From positions 186,001 through 250,000 of the forward strand of contig NZ_CP056122.1 of assembly GCF_018219455.1 (NCBI RefSeq): DNA of 64,000 nucleotides. The letters are read 5' to 3'. The notes beneath the pieces were generated by a model. The model ran no database searches and was not told the DNA's origin. It was given only the letters and a program-made list of their open reading frames with translations. Shown one piece after another: positions 33,775-44,800 of the stretch (its first letter is position 1; each line of letters starts with the position of its first letter). The position numbers were made by a program, and so were the translations under genes. Origin of the DNA: Moritella sp. 5 (GTDB lineage: Bacteria; Pseudomonadota; Gammaproteobacteria; Enterobacterales; Moritellaceae).

Positions 33775-36700
33775 TTTTAAATTATGTGTTTCAGATTACT
33801 AAATTACTTAGCAGACATTTAACGTCTTTACTGTGTGTATTTTTATTATTTACTGGTACTGTTTTTTCGGTTGAAGCTAAACAGAATAAAGGAGAAATTT
33901 TACTGCAGGGTGAAATTGCCATTGGTGATAATAACTTTAGTCGTATAGTGCCTACTTATATGCTGAGAGCGGATGGTAATGATTATTATAATGACGCACT
34001 GTTCAACCCAACACCTGTTAACCCGATTCATTTTAATTTAACTGAAGATATCCTTTTAGAGAAAATTAAACTTGAGGATATTGATAATACGTCAGGTCGA
34101 TTATATTTTGTCATTTGGGATAGTCGTGGCAATGTTGTGGTTAACACTCGTTCTCACGTAGATAAAAACGGTAAGGAGCATGCTGATAATGGCCACGCTC
34201 ATTTTGTGTCGCCAGTATCTTTAACTAAAGGTGACTATCGAATTGCTATTGCAGGTCAGTGTTTTAATGGGCAAACTCCGATTGGCTGGTATAACGACTG
34301 TCGAAGTTATGGCTATAATTATGATGATTTTGAATTTGAAGATATTAAGTTAGAAACAGTCTCAAAAGACAGTAAAACTGAAAGCTTTGCATTTATTCAA
34401 CGCCGTCATATCGGTGATAACGATGAGTATCCACGTGATGGATATGCGGGGCGTTGGTATCCAGATAAAGATGAAGGCGGTAATGTTAAATATGAATTCA
34501 AACCGCTTCGTGATGGTTCGGTAGATTCTATTATAATTTATAATTACCGTGATTTAGTTCGTTACGACAATAATGTCCACTTAACGCTAAAAAATAAGAA
34601 TACTGGGGGGATTATTTCTCAACGTTATTTACGTAGTGGGACGACAACTGGTGATTATATTTGGAGTATCAGACGAAAGGTTAAAAGTAAGAATACTTAT
34701 GAGCTTAAAATTGATGTCAGTCGATTCGGTGATGATGACGATATGTCTTGGGATGATATTGTCGTTAAGTTTGAAGCAGATACACCACCTCCCACTATTG
34801 ACCACTACAAATTAACCTATAGTGATCGCGCATTAACCTGTGAACCTGCAGTTGTTAGCGTTCAAGCCTGTACCAATAATTTCCAATCAGGTAGTGCCTG
34901 TGTTGAATCGACGCGTTCGACAAGTGTCACCTTGGTCGGTAATGCAAAGCTTGGATCTGGCTCTATATCGGAATCCAGCGGCCTTTTTATAGGCTCGACA
35001 GATATTAACTTAGGCTACTTAGATTCTGGTGACTTAACTCTGTCATTGACTGGTATCGGTAATAAATCTTATAAGTGTAATGGTACGAGTAACTGCGATA
35101 TTAACTTTGCTGATACCGGTTTTTTCTTTAGCTATGATAATGCTGATGGCAGTGACGATATTGCCAATCAAGTGGCGGGTGTTAACTTTTCTAAACCAAT
35201 TAAACTGGATGCTTTTTATAATAAAAATGGCCAATGTAAGAACATTTTCAAAAATAATGAAATAATCCCGGTTAAGCTGGGTGTTCAATGCCAAGAGCCA
35301 AATACTTGCTCACCTTTAAACTTCGTCACTAATTCGGTGAGTCTCGGTAAAAATAACAGAAATGAAGAGAACCATTACAGCGCGGTTAATTTAATATTTA
35401 GTAACAATGCCGCCCTGATTAATAGTGCGCAGTATCAAGATGCCGGTAAAATAAATTTAATAGCCAGCTATACGATCAATGATAATCGTAATGATTTGGA
35501 TGGTTTAACAATCAAAGGGCAAAGCAATCAGTTTGCAGTGAGACCCTATAAATTTAAAATTAAAGCCACGCGTCATAATGGTGATATAAGAACAGAACTG
35601 ACGGAGCAGGATAACAATGTATTAAAGCATGTACATAAAGCAGGTGAAATTTTTACATTTAAGATCCAATCGCTGAATGCAGACGGTAACATTACGTCTA
35701 ATTATGTCCCTAATTCAAATGATAACTTACGTATAAAGTTAACCCGTTCTATGCCTAAAGCAGACTTGTTTGAAGGAAAATTTAGTTATGCAAAAAATAA
35801 GACGCTATTAACTTCGACCTCGGCAACGTGGGTTGGAATGCCTGGCTTACCAATCTTTGATAAAGGGGTCTATCGCTTTGCTGACTCGACTTATAGTGAA
35901 GTAGGTGCAATTCAGATAAATGTGAAAGACTCAGATTACTATGGCATGAGGTTTTCTGTTGATGATAATCTTTCGGTAAATTCTAATGGTACTGAGATAG
36001 GCCGTTTTATTCCATCGCATTTTACCTTGGTATCATCAAGTGTTGAAAACTATATAGATATAGTGAGTTATAACTCAAGCCGTTATGATTATGTTTATCC
36101 TAAAAGTAGTACAGCTTATTTAGCTGGAACGAAAGTGCTATCCAAAGATGGCAATATTTATCAATGTAGACCGGAATGGGACCATTCACAATGGTGTCAG
36201 GTAATCAACCCTCTATACGAGCCGGGTATCGGCAGTGATTGGACTGATGCTTGGGTTTTCTTCGCGTCTATGAGTGTTGGTATAACTTACATGGATCAAC
36301 CTGAGCTATTATTTGATTATCAACTCGAAGCACAAAATAGTCTGGGTGCAGTGACAAAAAACTACAATGGCGATGATAAAGCGAAGGTTATTTTTATTGC
36401 AAACTCGGATGGCTTAGATTTATCTCATCGTCTAAAGGATTATGGCGGGGCTTGGGTCAATGGTGCTTATATACCTGGTGATATGCCGGATTATGGTTAT
36501 TTTTCTCGAGATTCAGCTGGACCTGATGGACCTATGATGAATACTCTTTTTGGTATCAGCATTACTGATAAAGATGGTGTTGTTCTCAATGATTTAGATA
36601 TTCCAGCGGCGCAAGCAACGGCACGCCAGTTATCTCCACAAGCGACTGAACTACGCTATGGCCGTTGGACGGTTGCTGATGGATACGGACCAATGTCGAA

Positions 36701-37076
36701 TGATTTTGCCACAACCATGCAACTTGAATATTTCGATGGCGCAAACTTCATTAAGAATAATGATGATTCTATAACGGACTTCGATTTCGTAGATGCGATG
36801 CTAACGAATATTTCTTTAGGCGGAGTGCCACCTGCAGCTGAACATTTACCAGCGCTTTCAGGAAAAGGAAATTTTATCAACGGTATAACGCAAGGGCTAA
36901 TCATTGCAGCGCCGAATCTAAATGGTGAGGTTAAACTTGATTATACCGTTGATGATTGGTTTAAATATAACTGGGAAGATGGTCATGTTGGTTTTGATCA
37001 ATCACCCTCTGCGAACATCGTATTTGGCTTTTTCTATGGTAATGATCGAGTTATTTACCGAAGAAGGTTAAATTAA
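33771..37076 (+). CDS. mshQ: MSHA protein MshQ, large tip/adhesin-like protein with DUF6701 domain
   Basis: A 1101-residue exported protein (hydrophobic signal near residues 17-36). Residues 43-195 and about 205-340 look like two diverged copies of a beta module (each starts with IGDN and ends with an acidic DDF/DDI strand). From about residue 355 the Cys-rich DUF6701 region typical of MshQ runs to the C-terminus. Inside it, residues 776-828 form an inserted module with AYLAGTKVLSKDGNIYQC, W803, W808-C809, YEPGIGSDWTDAW that resembles small chitin-binding modules. MshQ is essential-locus associated and presumed to sit at the pilus tip; its size and sugar-binding-like insertion fit an adhesin. 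The last gene before mreB. Confidence 0.9.
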   Translation: MILNYVFQITKLLSRHLTSLLCVFLLFTGTVFSVEAKQNKGEILLQGEIAIGDNNFSRIVPTYMLRADGNDYYNDALFNPTPVNPIHFNLTEDILLEKIKLEDIDNTSGRLYFVIWDSRGNVVVNTRSHVDKNGKEHADNGHAHFVSPVSLTKGDYRIAIAGQCFNGQTPIGWYNDCRSYGYNYDDFEFEDIKLETVSKDSKTESFAFIQRRHIGDNDEYPRDGYAGRWYPDKDEGGNVKYEFKPLRDGSVDSIIIYNYRDLVRYDNNVHLTLKNKNTGGIISQRYLRSGTTTGDYIWSIRRKVKSKNTYELKIDVSRFGDDDDMSWDDIVVKFEADTPPPTIDHYKLTYSDRALTCEPAVVSVQACTNNFQSGSACVESTRSTSVTLVGNAKLGSGSISESSGLFIGSTDINLGYLDSGDLTLSLTGIGNKSYKCNGTSNCDINFADTGFFFSYDNADGSDDIANQVAGVNFSKPIKLDAFYNKNGQCKNIFKNNEIIPVKLGVQCQEPNTCSPLNFVTNSVSLGKNNRNEENHYSAVNLIFSNNAALINSAQYQDAGKINLIASYTINDNRNDLDGLTIKGQSNQFAVRPYKFKIKATRHNGDIRTELTEQDNNVLKHVHKAGEIFTFKIQSLNADGNITSNYVPNSNDNLRIKLTRSMPKADLFEGKFSYAKNKTLLTSTSATWVGMPGLPIFDKGVYRFADSTYSEVGAIQINVKDSDYYGMRFSVDDNLSVNSNGTEIGRFIPSHFTLVSSSVENYIDIVSYNSSRYDYVYPKSSTAYLAGTKVLSKDGNIYQCRPEWDHSQWCQVINPLYEPGIGSDWTDAWVFFASMSVGITYMDQPELLFDYQLEAQNSLGAVTKNYNGDDKAKVIFIANSDGLDLSHRLKDYGGAWVNGAYIPGDMPDYGYFSRDSAGPDGPMMNTLFGISITDKDGVVLNDLDIPAAQATARQLSPQATELRYGRWTVADGYGPMSNDFATTMQLEYFDGANFIKNNDDSITDFDFVDAMLTNISLGGVPPAAEHLPALSGKGNFINGITQGLIIAAPNLNGEVKLDYTVDDWFKYNWEDGHVGFDQSPSANIVFGFFYGNDRVIYRRRLN

Positions 37077-37093
37077 TGGTTTGTCGGTCATAA

Positions 37094-38218
<1,125 letters not shown>

Positions 38219-38240
38219 GCTCCTGATTCAATAATCCTAT

Positions 38241-38261
38241 AGGGTGGCGGGCGCGCCATCC
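38241..38261 (+). other. GC-rich hairpin between mreB and mreC
   Basis: GGGTGGCG (38242-38249) and CGCCATCC (38254-38261) form an eight-pair stem with a four-base loop (one G-T pair), followed by only three T residues. It looks like a weak attenuator or RNA-stability element reducing mreC/mreD relative to mreB. Confidence 0.5.
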
Positions 38262-38278
38262 TTTGAGAACTCCACTTA

Positions 38279-39175
38279 ATGAAACCTATTTTTGCTACCT
38301 CAACATCGTTACAACTGCGTTTATTCTTTGCGGTTATCGCTTCTTTCTCATTAATTATTTTTGATTCTAAATTTGATTCATTTTCAAATGTTCGTGTCTA
38401 TTTAAATACCGCGGTATCACCACTCATCTATGCGGCCGATATACCCAGTGAAATGCTGAAAGGTGTATCCAATACCGTTGTTACTCGCCGAGATTTAAAG
38501 AAACAAGTTCAAGAGCAGCGAGAAAAACTATTTATTCAACAAGTTCAGTTGCTTGAATTTAAACATTTGAAAGAAGAAAATAAACGCCTGCGTGCTTTAC
38601 TTAACTCCCCTGTTCATGCCGATCAGCGTAAATTAGTGGCTGAAATTATCACCGTTAATTCCGATCCTTTTTCCTTGCAAGTGGTGATTAACAAGGGAGC
38701 GATAGACGGTATTTATATTGGTCAACCGATATTAAACGAACAAGGTGTTGTTGGCCAAATTGTCGATGTATCTGCGACATACAGCCGTGTATTGTTGATT
38801 ACTGATATTACTCATGGCATTCCGGTTCGAGTACAGCGTAATGACATTCGTGCGATTGCCAATGGCAGTGGTGAATTAAACAGTCTTACGTTACCTTATG
38901 TTCCGCATAGTACCGATATTCAAGTTGGTGATGTGCTAGTCACCTCTGGCCTTGGTGGCGTATTCCCTGAAGGTTATCCCGTTGCTACAATTACCGATTT
39001 TACTTATCAAATGGGCCAACCTTATGCGCAAGTTGAAGCAAAACCGATTGTGGCATTAGAGCGGATCCGCTATGTATTACTTATTTGGGATGATGAAGAA
39101 AATACGGCTGACAATAGCACTGAAAATAATAATGTTGAATCGACGACAAACGCTGACAAGGAAGGGACATTATGA
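38279..39175 (+). CDS. mreC: Rod shape-determining protein MreC
   Basis: A 298-residue bitopic inner-membrane protein: TM near residues 13-30, a coiled coil (about 66-105; KKQVQEQREKLFIQQVQLLEFKHLKEEN), then two beta domains with GDVLVTSGLGGVFPEGYPVA. The C-terminal tail (TADNSTENNNVESTTN) is Asn/Thr/Glu-rich and variable. It activates PBP2/RodA in the elongasome. The stop overlaps the mreD start by four bases (ATGA). Confidence 0.96.
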   Translation: MKPIFATSTSLQLRLFFAVIASFSLIIFDSKFDSFSNVRVYLNTAVSPLIYAADIPSEMLKGVSNTVVTRRDLKKQVQEQREKLFIQQVQLLEFKHLKEENKRLRALLNSPVHADQRKLVAEIITVNSDPFSLQVVINKGAIDGIYIGQPILNEQGVVGQIVDVSATYSRVLLITDITHGIPVRVQRNDIRAIANGSGELNSLTLPYVPHSTDIQVGDVLVTSGLGGVFPEGYPVATITDFTYQMGQPYAQVEAKPIVALERIRYVLLIWDDEENTADNSTENNNVESTTNADKEGTL

Positions 39176-39654
39176 CATATGCTAACGGTCGTTTTAAAAT
39201 AATTCTAACCTTAATCATCGCGTTATTACTCACGGTATTACCTGTACCTGAGCCTTTAAATAACTTCCGTCCTGATTGGCTGTTTTTGGTATTGGGTTAT
39301 TGGTGTATGGCTCTGCCGTATCGCGTCAATATTGGTTATGCTTGGATCACGGGATTAGTGCTCGACCTGTTATTAGGTGCGCCGCTCGGCATTCATTCTT
39401 TAGCGCTGTCGATTGTCATCTATATTATTGTGATGAATCATCGTTTGATCCGTAATTTATCATTGTGGCAACAAGCATTAGTTGTGGGTTTTTTAGCAGG
39501 CTTAAACAAGCTGGTCGTATTTTGGGCTGAAAAATTACTTTTTGATATAACAATAACACCGATGTACTTATGGTCAATCCTAACCACAATGTTAATATGG
39601 CCATGGATATTCTTGATTTTACGTAAAATTCGCCGTCAGTTTGCTATTAGTTAA
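39172..39654 (+). CDS. mreD: Rod shape-determining protein MreD
   Basis: A 160-residue integral membrane protein with about five TM helices and the family motifs RPDWLFLVLGYW, TGLVLDLLLGAPLGIHSLA. It is part of the elongasome with MreC. No unusual features; about 38 bases separate it from maf. Confidence 0.95.
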   Translation: MTYANGRFKIILTLIIALLLTVLPVPEPLNNFRPDWLFLVLGYWCMALPYRVNIGYAWITGLVLDLLLGAPLGIHSLALSIVIYIIVMNHRLIRNLSLWQQALVVGFLAGLNKLVVFWAEKLLFDITITPMYLWSILTTMLIWPWIFLILRKIRRQFAIS

Positions 39655-39692
39655 TGGGCATAAGATAGCTTAATCGTGCAGAAGATAATAAG

Positions 39693-40310
39693 ATGAAACA
39701 GATAAATATGTACTTAGCATCACAGTCGCCGCGTCGCCGCGAATTACTGACGCAAATTGGTGTCGAATTTTCGGTGTTAGCCGTTGAGGTTGAGGAGCAG
39801 CAACAATCGGGTGAACTTGCTGCTGATTATGTTGCTCGATTAGCACGCGATAAAGCCCAAGCCGGTACTGTGGTTCTAGAAAATGCTAACGCCGAGCAGG
39901 GATACTCTCACGCAACTGCTGAATATGTAGTGTTAGGTGCCGATACCATCGTGGTATATGCCGGACAAGTGTTAGAAAAACCAGTTGATGAAGCAGATTC
40001 GAAACGTATGTTGAGTTTATTATCAGGTCATGAACATGAAGTGATGACCGCCGTTGCACTTGCCGATACCAGCCGTTTCTGGGTTGAAGTTGTGACTACT
40101 CAGGTACAGTTTCGAGAAATATCAGCCACTGAAATGCATGATTACTGGTGCACCGGTGAACCCACTGATAAAGCGGGTAGTTATGCGATCCAAGGTATTG
40201 CTGGTAAATTTGTTAGCCATATGAGCGGCAGCTATAGTGCTGTTGTCGGCTTACCATTAATGCAGACAGAGCAGTTAATTCAAGCCTTTAAGGCAGAACA
40301 GAATAAGTAA
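39693..40310 (+). CDS. maf: Maf-family nucleoside triphosphate pyrophosphatase (YhdE type)
   Basis: A 205-residue Maf protein; YhdE-type enzymes hydrolyse dTTP and UTP and some modified bases, preventing their incorporation. Motifs: SQSPRRRELL at residues 10-19 (phosphate binding), VVLGADTIV near 84-92, VMTAVAL and DKAGSYAIQGIAG. The position after mreBCD is conserved from E. coli to Vibrio. It is slightly longer than E. coli YhdE owing to an insertion ENANAEQGYSHA near residues 65-78. Confidence 0.94.
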   Translation: MKQINMYLASQSPRRRELLTQIGVEFSVLAVEVEEQQQSGELAADYVARLARDKAQAGTVVLENANAEQGYSHATAEYVVLGADTIVVYAGQVLEKPVDEADSKRMLSLLSGHEHEVMTAVALADTSRFWVEVVTTQVQFREISATEMHDYWCTGEPTDKAGSYAIQGIAGKFVSHMSGSYSAVVGLPLMQTEQLIQAFKAEQNK

Positions 40311-40326
40311 TGAAGGGCTAAATAAT

Positions 40327-41802
40327 ATGGGTCTAACGACAGAGTTATTAGTAAATGTTACCCCGAGCGAAACGCGTGTTGCCTTGATTGAAAATGGCAT
40401 ATTACAAGAAATACATGTAGAACGTGAAGCGAAACGTGGCATCGTGGGAAATATCTATAAAGGTAAAGTGAGTCGGGTATTACCGGGCATGCAAGCAGCA
40501 TTTGTTGATATTGGTCTTGATAAGGCGGCATTTTTACATGCGTCAGATATTGTCCCGCATACAGAGTGTGTTGCTGCGGGTGAAAAAAAGCATTTTAAAG
40601 TCGCAGATATTTCTCAGCTTGTGCGTCAAGGCCAGGATATCACAGTACAAGTGGTGAAAGATCCGATGGGTACTAAAGGTGCGCGTCTCACCACCGATAT
40701 TACGTTACCCTCTCGCTATTTAGTTTTTATGCCGGGCAGTTCTCATGTGGGAGTCTCACAACGTATTGATTGTGAAGAAGAGCGCGGTCGCTTAAAACGT
40801 GTTACCGAAGCCCAGGTTGATGAATTGGGTGGTTATATCATTCGTACGGCAGCAGATGGCGTACGTGATAAAGAAATCGAACAAGACATTGCTTACTTAA
40901 AACGTTTATGGACCAAAGTGCTACAGCGTCAGAGAAGTAATCCAACTGCGAGTATGTTGTATCAAGATCCGTCATTAGCATTCCGTATTATACGTGATTT
41001 TGTTGGTTCGCCATTGGATAAGATTCGTGTCGATTCTCGTCTTGCTTATACTGAGTTATGTGAATTCACGGAATCCTATGTACCTGAGTTAGTCAGCGCG
41101 TTAGAGCTCTATACGGGTGAACGCCCTATTTTTGAAATGTACGATGTTGAAAATGAATCGCAACGTGCTTTAGAGCGAAAAGTAACTTTAAAGTCAGGTG
41201 GTTATTTAATTATTGATCAGACGGAAGCGATGACGACGATTGATATTAATACCGGTGCTTTTGTCGGACATCGTAATCTTGAAGATACTATTTTTAATAC
41301 CAATGTGGAATCAACCCAAGCGATTGCCCGACAACTGAGATTACGTAATCTGGGTGGCATTATCATTATCGATTTTATTGATATGCAAAGTTCTGAGCAT
41401 CGCCGTCGGGTGATGGAATGTTTAGAGGCCGCATTAAGTCATGATCGCGCCAAAACTAATACTCATGATTTCTCGGCGTTAGGGTTAGTCGAAATGACCC
41501 GTAAACGTACCCGCGAATCATTAGAACACGTGTTATGTTCGGATTGTCCAACGTGTGATGGCCGTGGTTCGGTGAAAACAGTTGAAACGGTATGTTATGA
41601 GATCTTCCGTGAAGTAACCCGTGTTAATCGTGCTTATGATGCGGATCAGTTTAGCGTTTATGCCTCTGTCGCCGTTGCTGAGTACATTGAAAAAGAAGAG
41701 TCACACAGTATTGCTGAATTGGAATTGTTTATGGGTAAACAGGTCAAGATCAAACCTGAACCACTATATTTGCAAGAACAATTTGATGTGGTAATGATGT
41801 AG
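40327..41802 (+). CDS. rng: Ribonuclease G
   Basis: A 491-residue endoribonuclease of the RNase E/G family, involved in 16S rRNA 5' end maturation and mRNA decay. Contains the S1 domain (GNIYKGKVSRVLPGMQAAFVDIG at residues 41-65), 5'-sensor and DNase I-like domain with catalytic metal ligands (MTTIDINTG and IIIIDFIDM), and the zinc-link CSDCPTCDGRG. Length matches E. coli RNase G (489). The next gene follows after one base. Confidence 0.97.
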   Translation: MGLTTELLVNVTPSETRVALIENGILQEIHVEREAKRGIVGNIYKGKVSRVLPGMQAAFVDIGLDKAAFLHASDIVPHTECVAAGEKKHFKVADISQLVRQGQDITVQVVKDPMGTKGARLTTDITLPSRYLVFMPGSSHVGVSQRIDCEEERGRLKRVTEAQVDELGGYIIRTAADGVRDKEIEQDIAYLKRLWTKVLQRQRSNPTASMLYQDPSLAFRIIRDFVGSPLDKIRVDSRLAYTELCEFTESYVPELVSALELYTGERPIFEMYDVENESQRALERKVTLKSGGYLIIDQTEAMTTIDINTGAFVGHRNLEDTIFNTNVESTQAIARQLRLRNLGGIIIIDFIDMQSSEHRRRVMECLEAALSHDRAKTNTHDFSALGLVEMTRKRTRESLEHVLCSDCPTCDGRGSVKTVETVCYEIFREVTRVNRAYDADQFSVYASVAVAEYIEKEESHSIAELELFMGKQVKIKPEPLYLQEQFDVVMM

Positions 41803-41803
41803 C

Positions 41804-44800
41804 GTGACTGCGAAACGCAATTGGCTAAGAAGGTGTGGTAAAGCATGCCTCTATACTTTCGCCTGCTTAGCTGTTTTTTCTGCTGTCTCAATTAGCCTGT
41901 TACGGGCGAGTCTCCCCTACCTGAATCAATATCATGATCGGGTGATTGATTGGTTGGTGGCAGATCAATCGGTAAATATTGAAGTCGAAAGTATTGATGC
42001 GGGCTGGTATAAATTTGGCCCGGTATTAATTATTAATACCTTAGACGTCAAGTTTGATGAGTCATTGCCGTATGACTTTGACGTTGAGCGTATCAAGATC
42101 AGCATTGATTTTTGGAACAGCTTATTAGAGCGGAAATTACTACTCAATAATTTAATTTTAGATGGCGTCCAGATCAAGCTTCCGGTCTCTCCCTTCGAAC
42201 GCTCAGCGGAACAAGAAACTAAGCTTAGCACCCCCGAATTAACCCGCTTACTGGATGTTTTTTTTCGTCAACTCAAAAACTTCGAATTAACCAACAGTAA
42301 CTTACGAATATTAACGCCTGCGGGTGAAGAAAAAGTTATTCATATCCGTGAATTTGCTTGGTTAAATCAAGGTCGTCGTCACCGTGGTGAAGGTTGGGCA
42401 TACATTAATGATGATGTTGCCGATAATAATTTACGCATTATGGTCGATGTGACGAGTGCCAAAAACGATTTAACCAATGTTAGTGGTCAAGTGTATATTC
42501 AGGCTGATAACATGAGTTTGTCACATTGGTTTGAAAAAGTATTGTTTAAACGCGAGGGCTTAAAACAAGGCGTATTAAGCTTTGAAAGTTGGATTGATAT
42601 TGTTAATAACAAACCGACATCGGCGTTATTACAATTACAGCCTTCAACCTTCACTTGGCAAAATGAAACGCGACAACAAAGTTTGAATATCTGGGGAGGT
42701 TATTTACAATGGGAATTAACCGATTCTGGTTGGCAATTAGATAGTCATGACCTGGCGTTGGTTACCAATGGTATTGTGTGGCCGCAACTTGATATACAAG
42801 TGAGGCTACAACAGGGCGAGATATTTGCCGCTGTAAATCAATTTGAACTGTCTAAGTTAGCGCCGATTGTGGCATTGTCTCGTCATGTTGATGAAGCCTT
42901 GTTTAAAGATCTTAAAACACTATATCCACATGGTTTAGTCCATGATATTAAGGTTAAAGTACCACTGCAAGACTGGACTCAACTAAGTTATCAATTGAAG
43001 GTTGATGGTCTACAGCTACAAAGTTGGCAGGGGTTTCCTAGTATTGAGAATCTCGATGTTGCACTAACGGGTAGTTTAGAGACTGGCAAGGTCAGCATTG
43101 ATATGAATGATGCGGTATTAGATCTTAATCAGTACCTAGAGCATCCTATTCGGGTGAATCAATTTTCGACAGACTTTATCTGGCGTCGTTACAGTAATAC
43201 AGAGGTTGTTGATAACAAGCATGGCAGTGGTATTGAGATCATCGCCGATAAAGTTACCCTTGATACGCCAGAGCTTGTCCTCGACAGTCAATTTCTATTA
43301 GATATCCCCACTAACGCTAATGCTTTTTTAAGCCTTGCTGGCGATCTTAAATTACGTGATGCCAGTAAAGCATTTTATTACTATCCAAACGAATATATGG
43401 GTGAAGCATTAATTGATTATCTTCGTGGTGCATTAAAACAAGGTTATGCCGATAGTGGCCAATTATTGTGGTTTGGTGAATTTGCTAATTATCCTTATCG
43501 CAATGGCGATGGGATATTTCAAGCTAAGCTGAATGTCGTTGATGCTGTGTTTGCTTTTGATCCGCAATGGCCAAGCGTAACCGACTTAGAGCTTGAGTTA
43601 TTATTTAAAAACGATGATTTATTTATGTCATCCCGAAAAGGTAATTTTGATCACGTCGCTATCTCTCGTGTGGACTTGCAATTGCCTCGTTTAGGGGATG
43701 TGAAAGCTCTTGGTATTCAAGCGCAATTTAAGACGACGGGCGCGCAAGCCAAATCCCTTATTGATTCCAGTCCGTTACCTGAAGTGACTCATGCGTTAAA
43801 CAGTCTCCAAGTTTCAGGTGATATTAATGGGAAAATAGATATTGTTATTCCATTTACCGACGATGATCAGGTGGTGGTAAAAGGGGACATAGACTTAGTT
43901 AATGACCGTATGTATTTGCCTGCGCTTGATTTGACCTTGACTGATGTTAACGGCAGTTTCACATTTGATGATGATGGTTTGTTATCGACACCGTTAACGG
44001 CAAAATTACTCGGCGAACCACTTGATGTTCGCTTTCGTAGTGGGCAGAACAATGCTCATTATCAGGTAAATGTTGAACTTGCTGGTCAGTGGCAAAGTCG
44101 TCATATTATGACTCAGTTAATGCCACAATATCAGCAATATGTCTCTGGTGGTGTTGACTGGAAAGGCTCATTAAACATGGTATTTCCTGAACAAGGGTTT
44201 AACTATGAATTTGATGTGCAGAGTGACTTAAAAAACCTAACGCTCGATTTACCTATGCCATTAACAAAAAGAGCAACTCAGGATTGGCCAACTGATATTT
44301 CTGTGGTTGGTAATGATAAACAAGCGAATATTCAATTAACCGCCAGTGATGTGATGTATTTTTCTGGACAGGTTAATTATGCGAAGGAACAGCTAGAACT
44401 TATTCAGTCATTAGTGCAGATTGGTAATGCTGATGAACTGCTGATAAGTGATTCGGCCAATGCTATTGTTGTTAATGTTGATGAGCTTGATATCGCCGAG
44501 TGGCTATTATGGTATGGCGGTTTACCTGACAGTGAATTTGATGTGAGTAGTGCGGTAGAGCCTTTATCCTCAATTAAGGTCGCGGTAGCAAATACGACTT
44601 ACTATCAACAGCCCTTGAACGATTTAACGATAACTGCGAAAAAAGGTTATCGTAACTGGGGTATTGAGTTTAAAGCGAGTGAGTTTAATGGTTCGGTTGT
44701 TATTCCGGATATCGGTAATATAAATATCGACTTTGATTATCTTTATTTGCCTGATCTGGTACTACCGTCAGATGTAACTAATGATGCCGATGTAACACAA

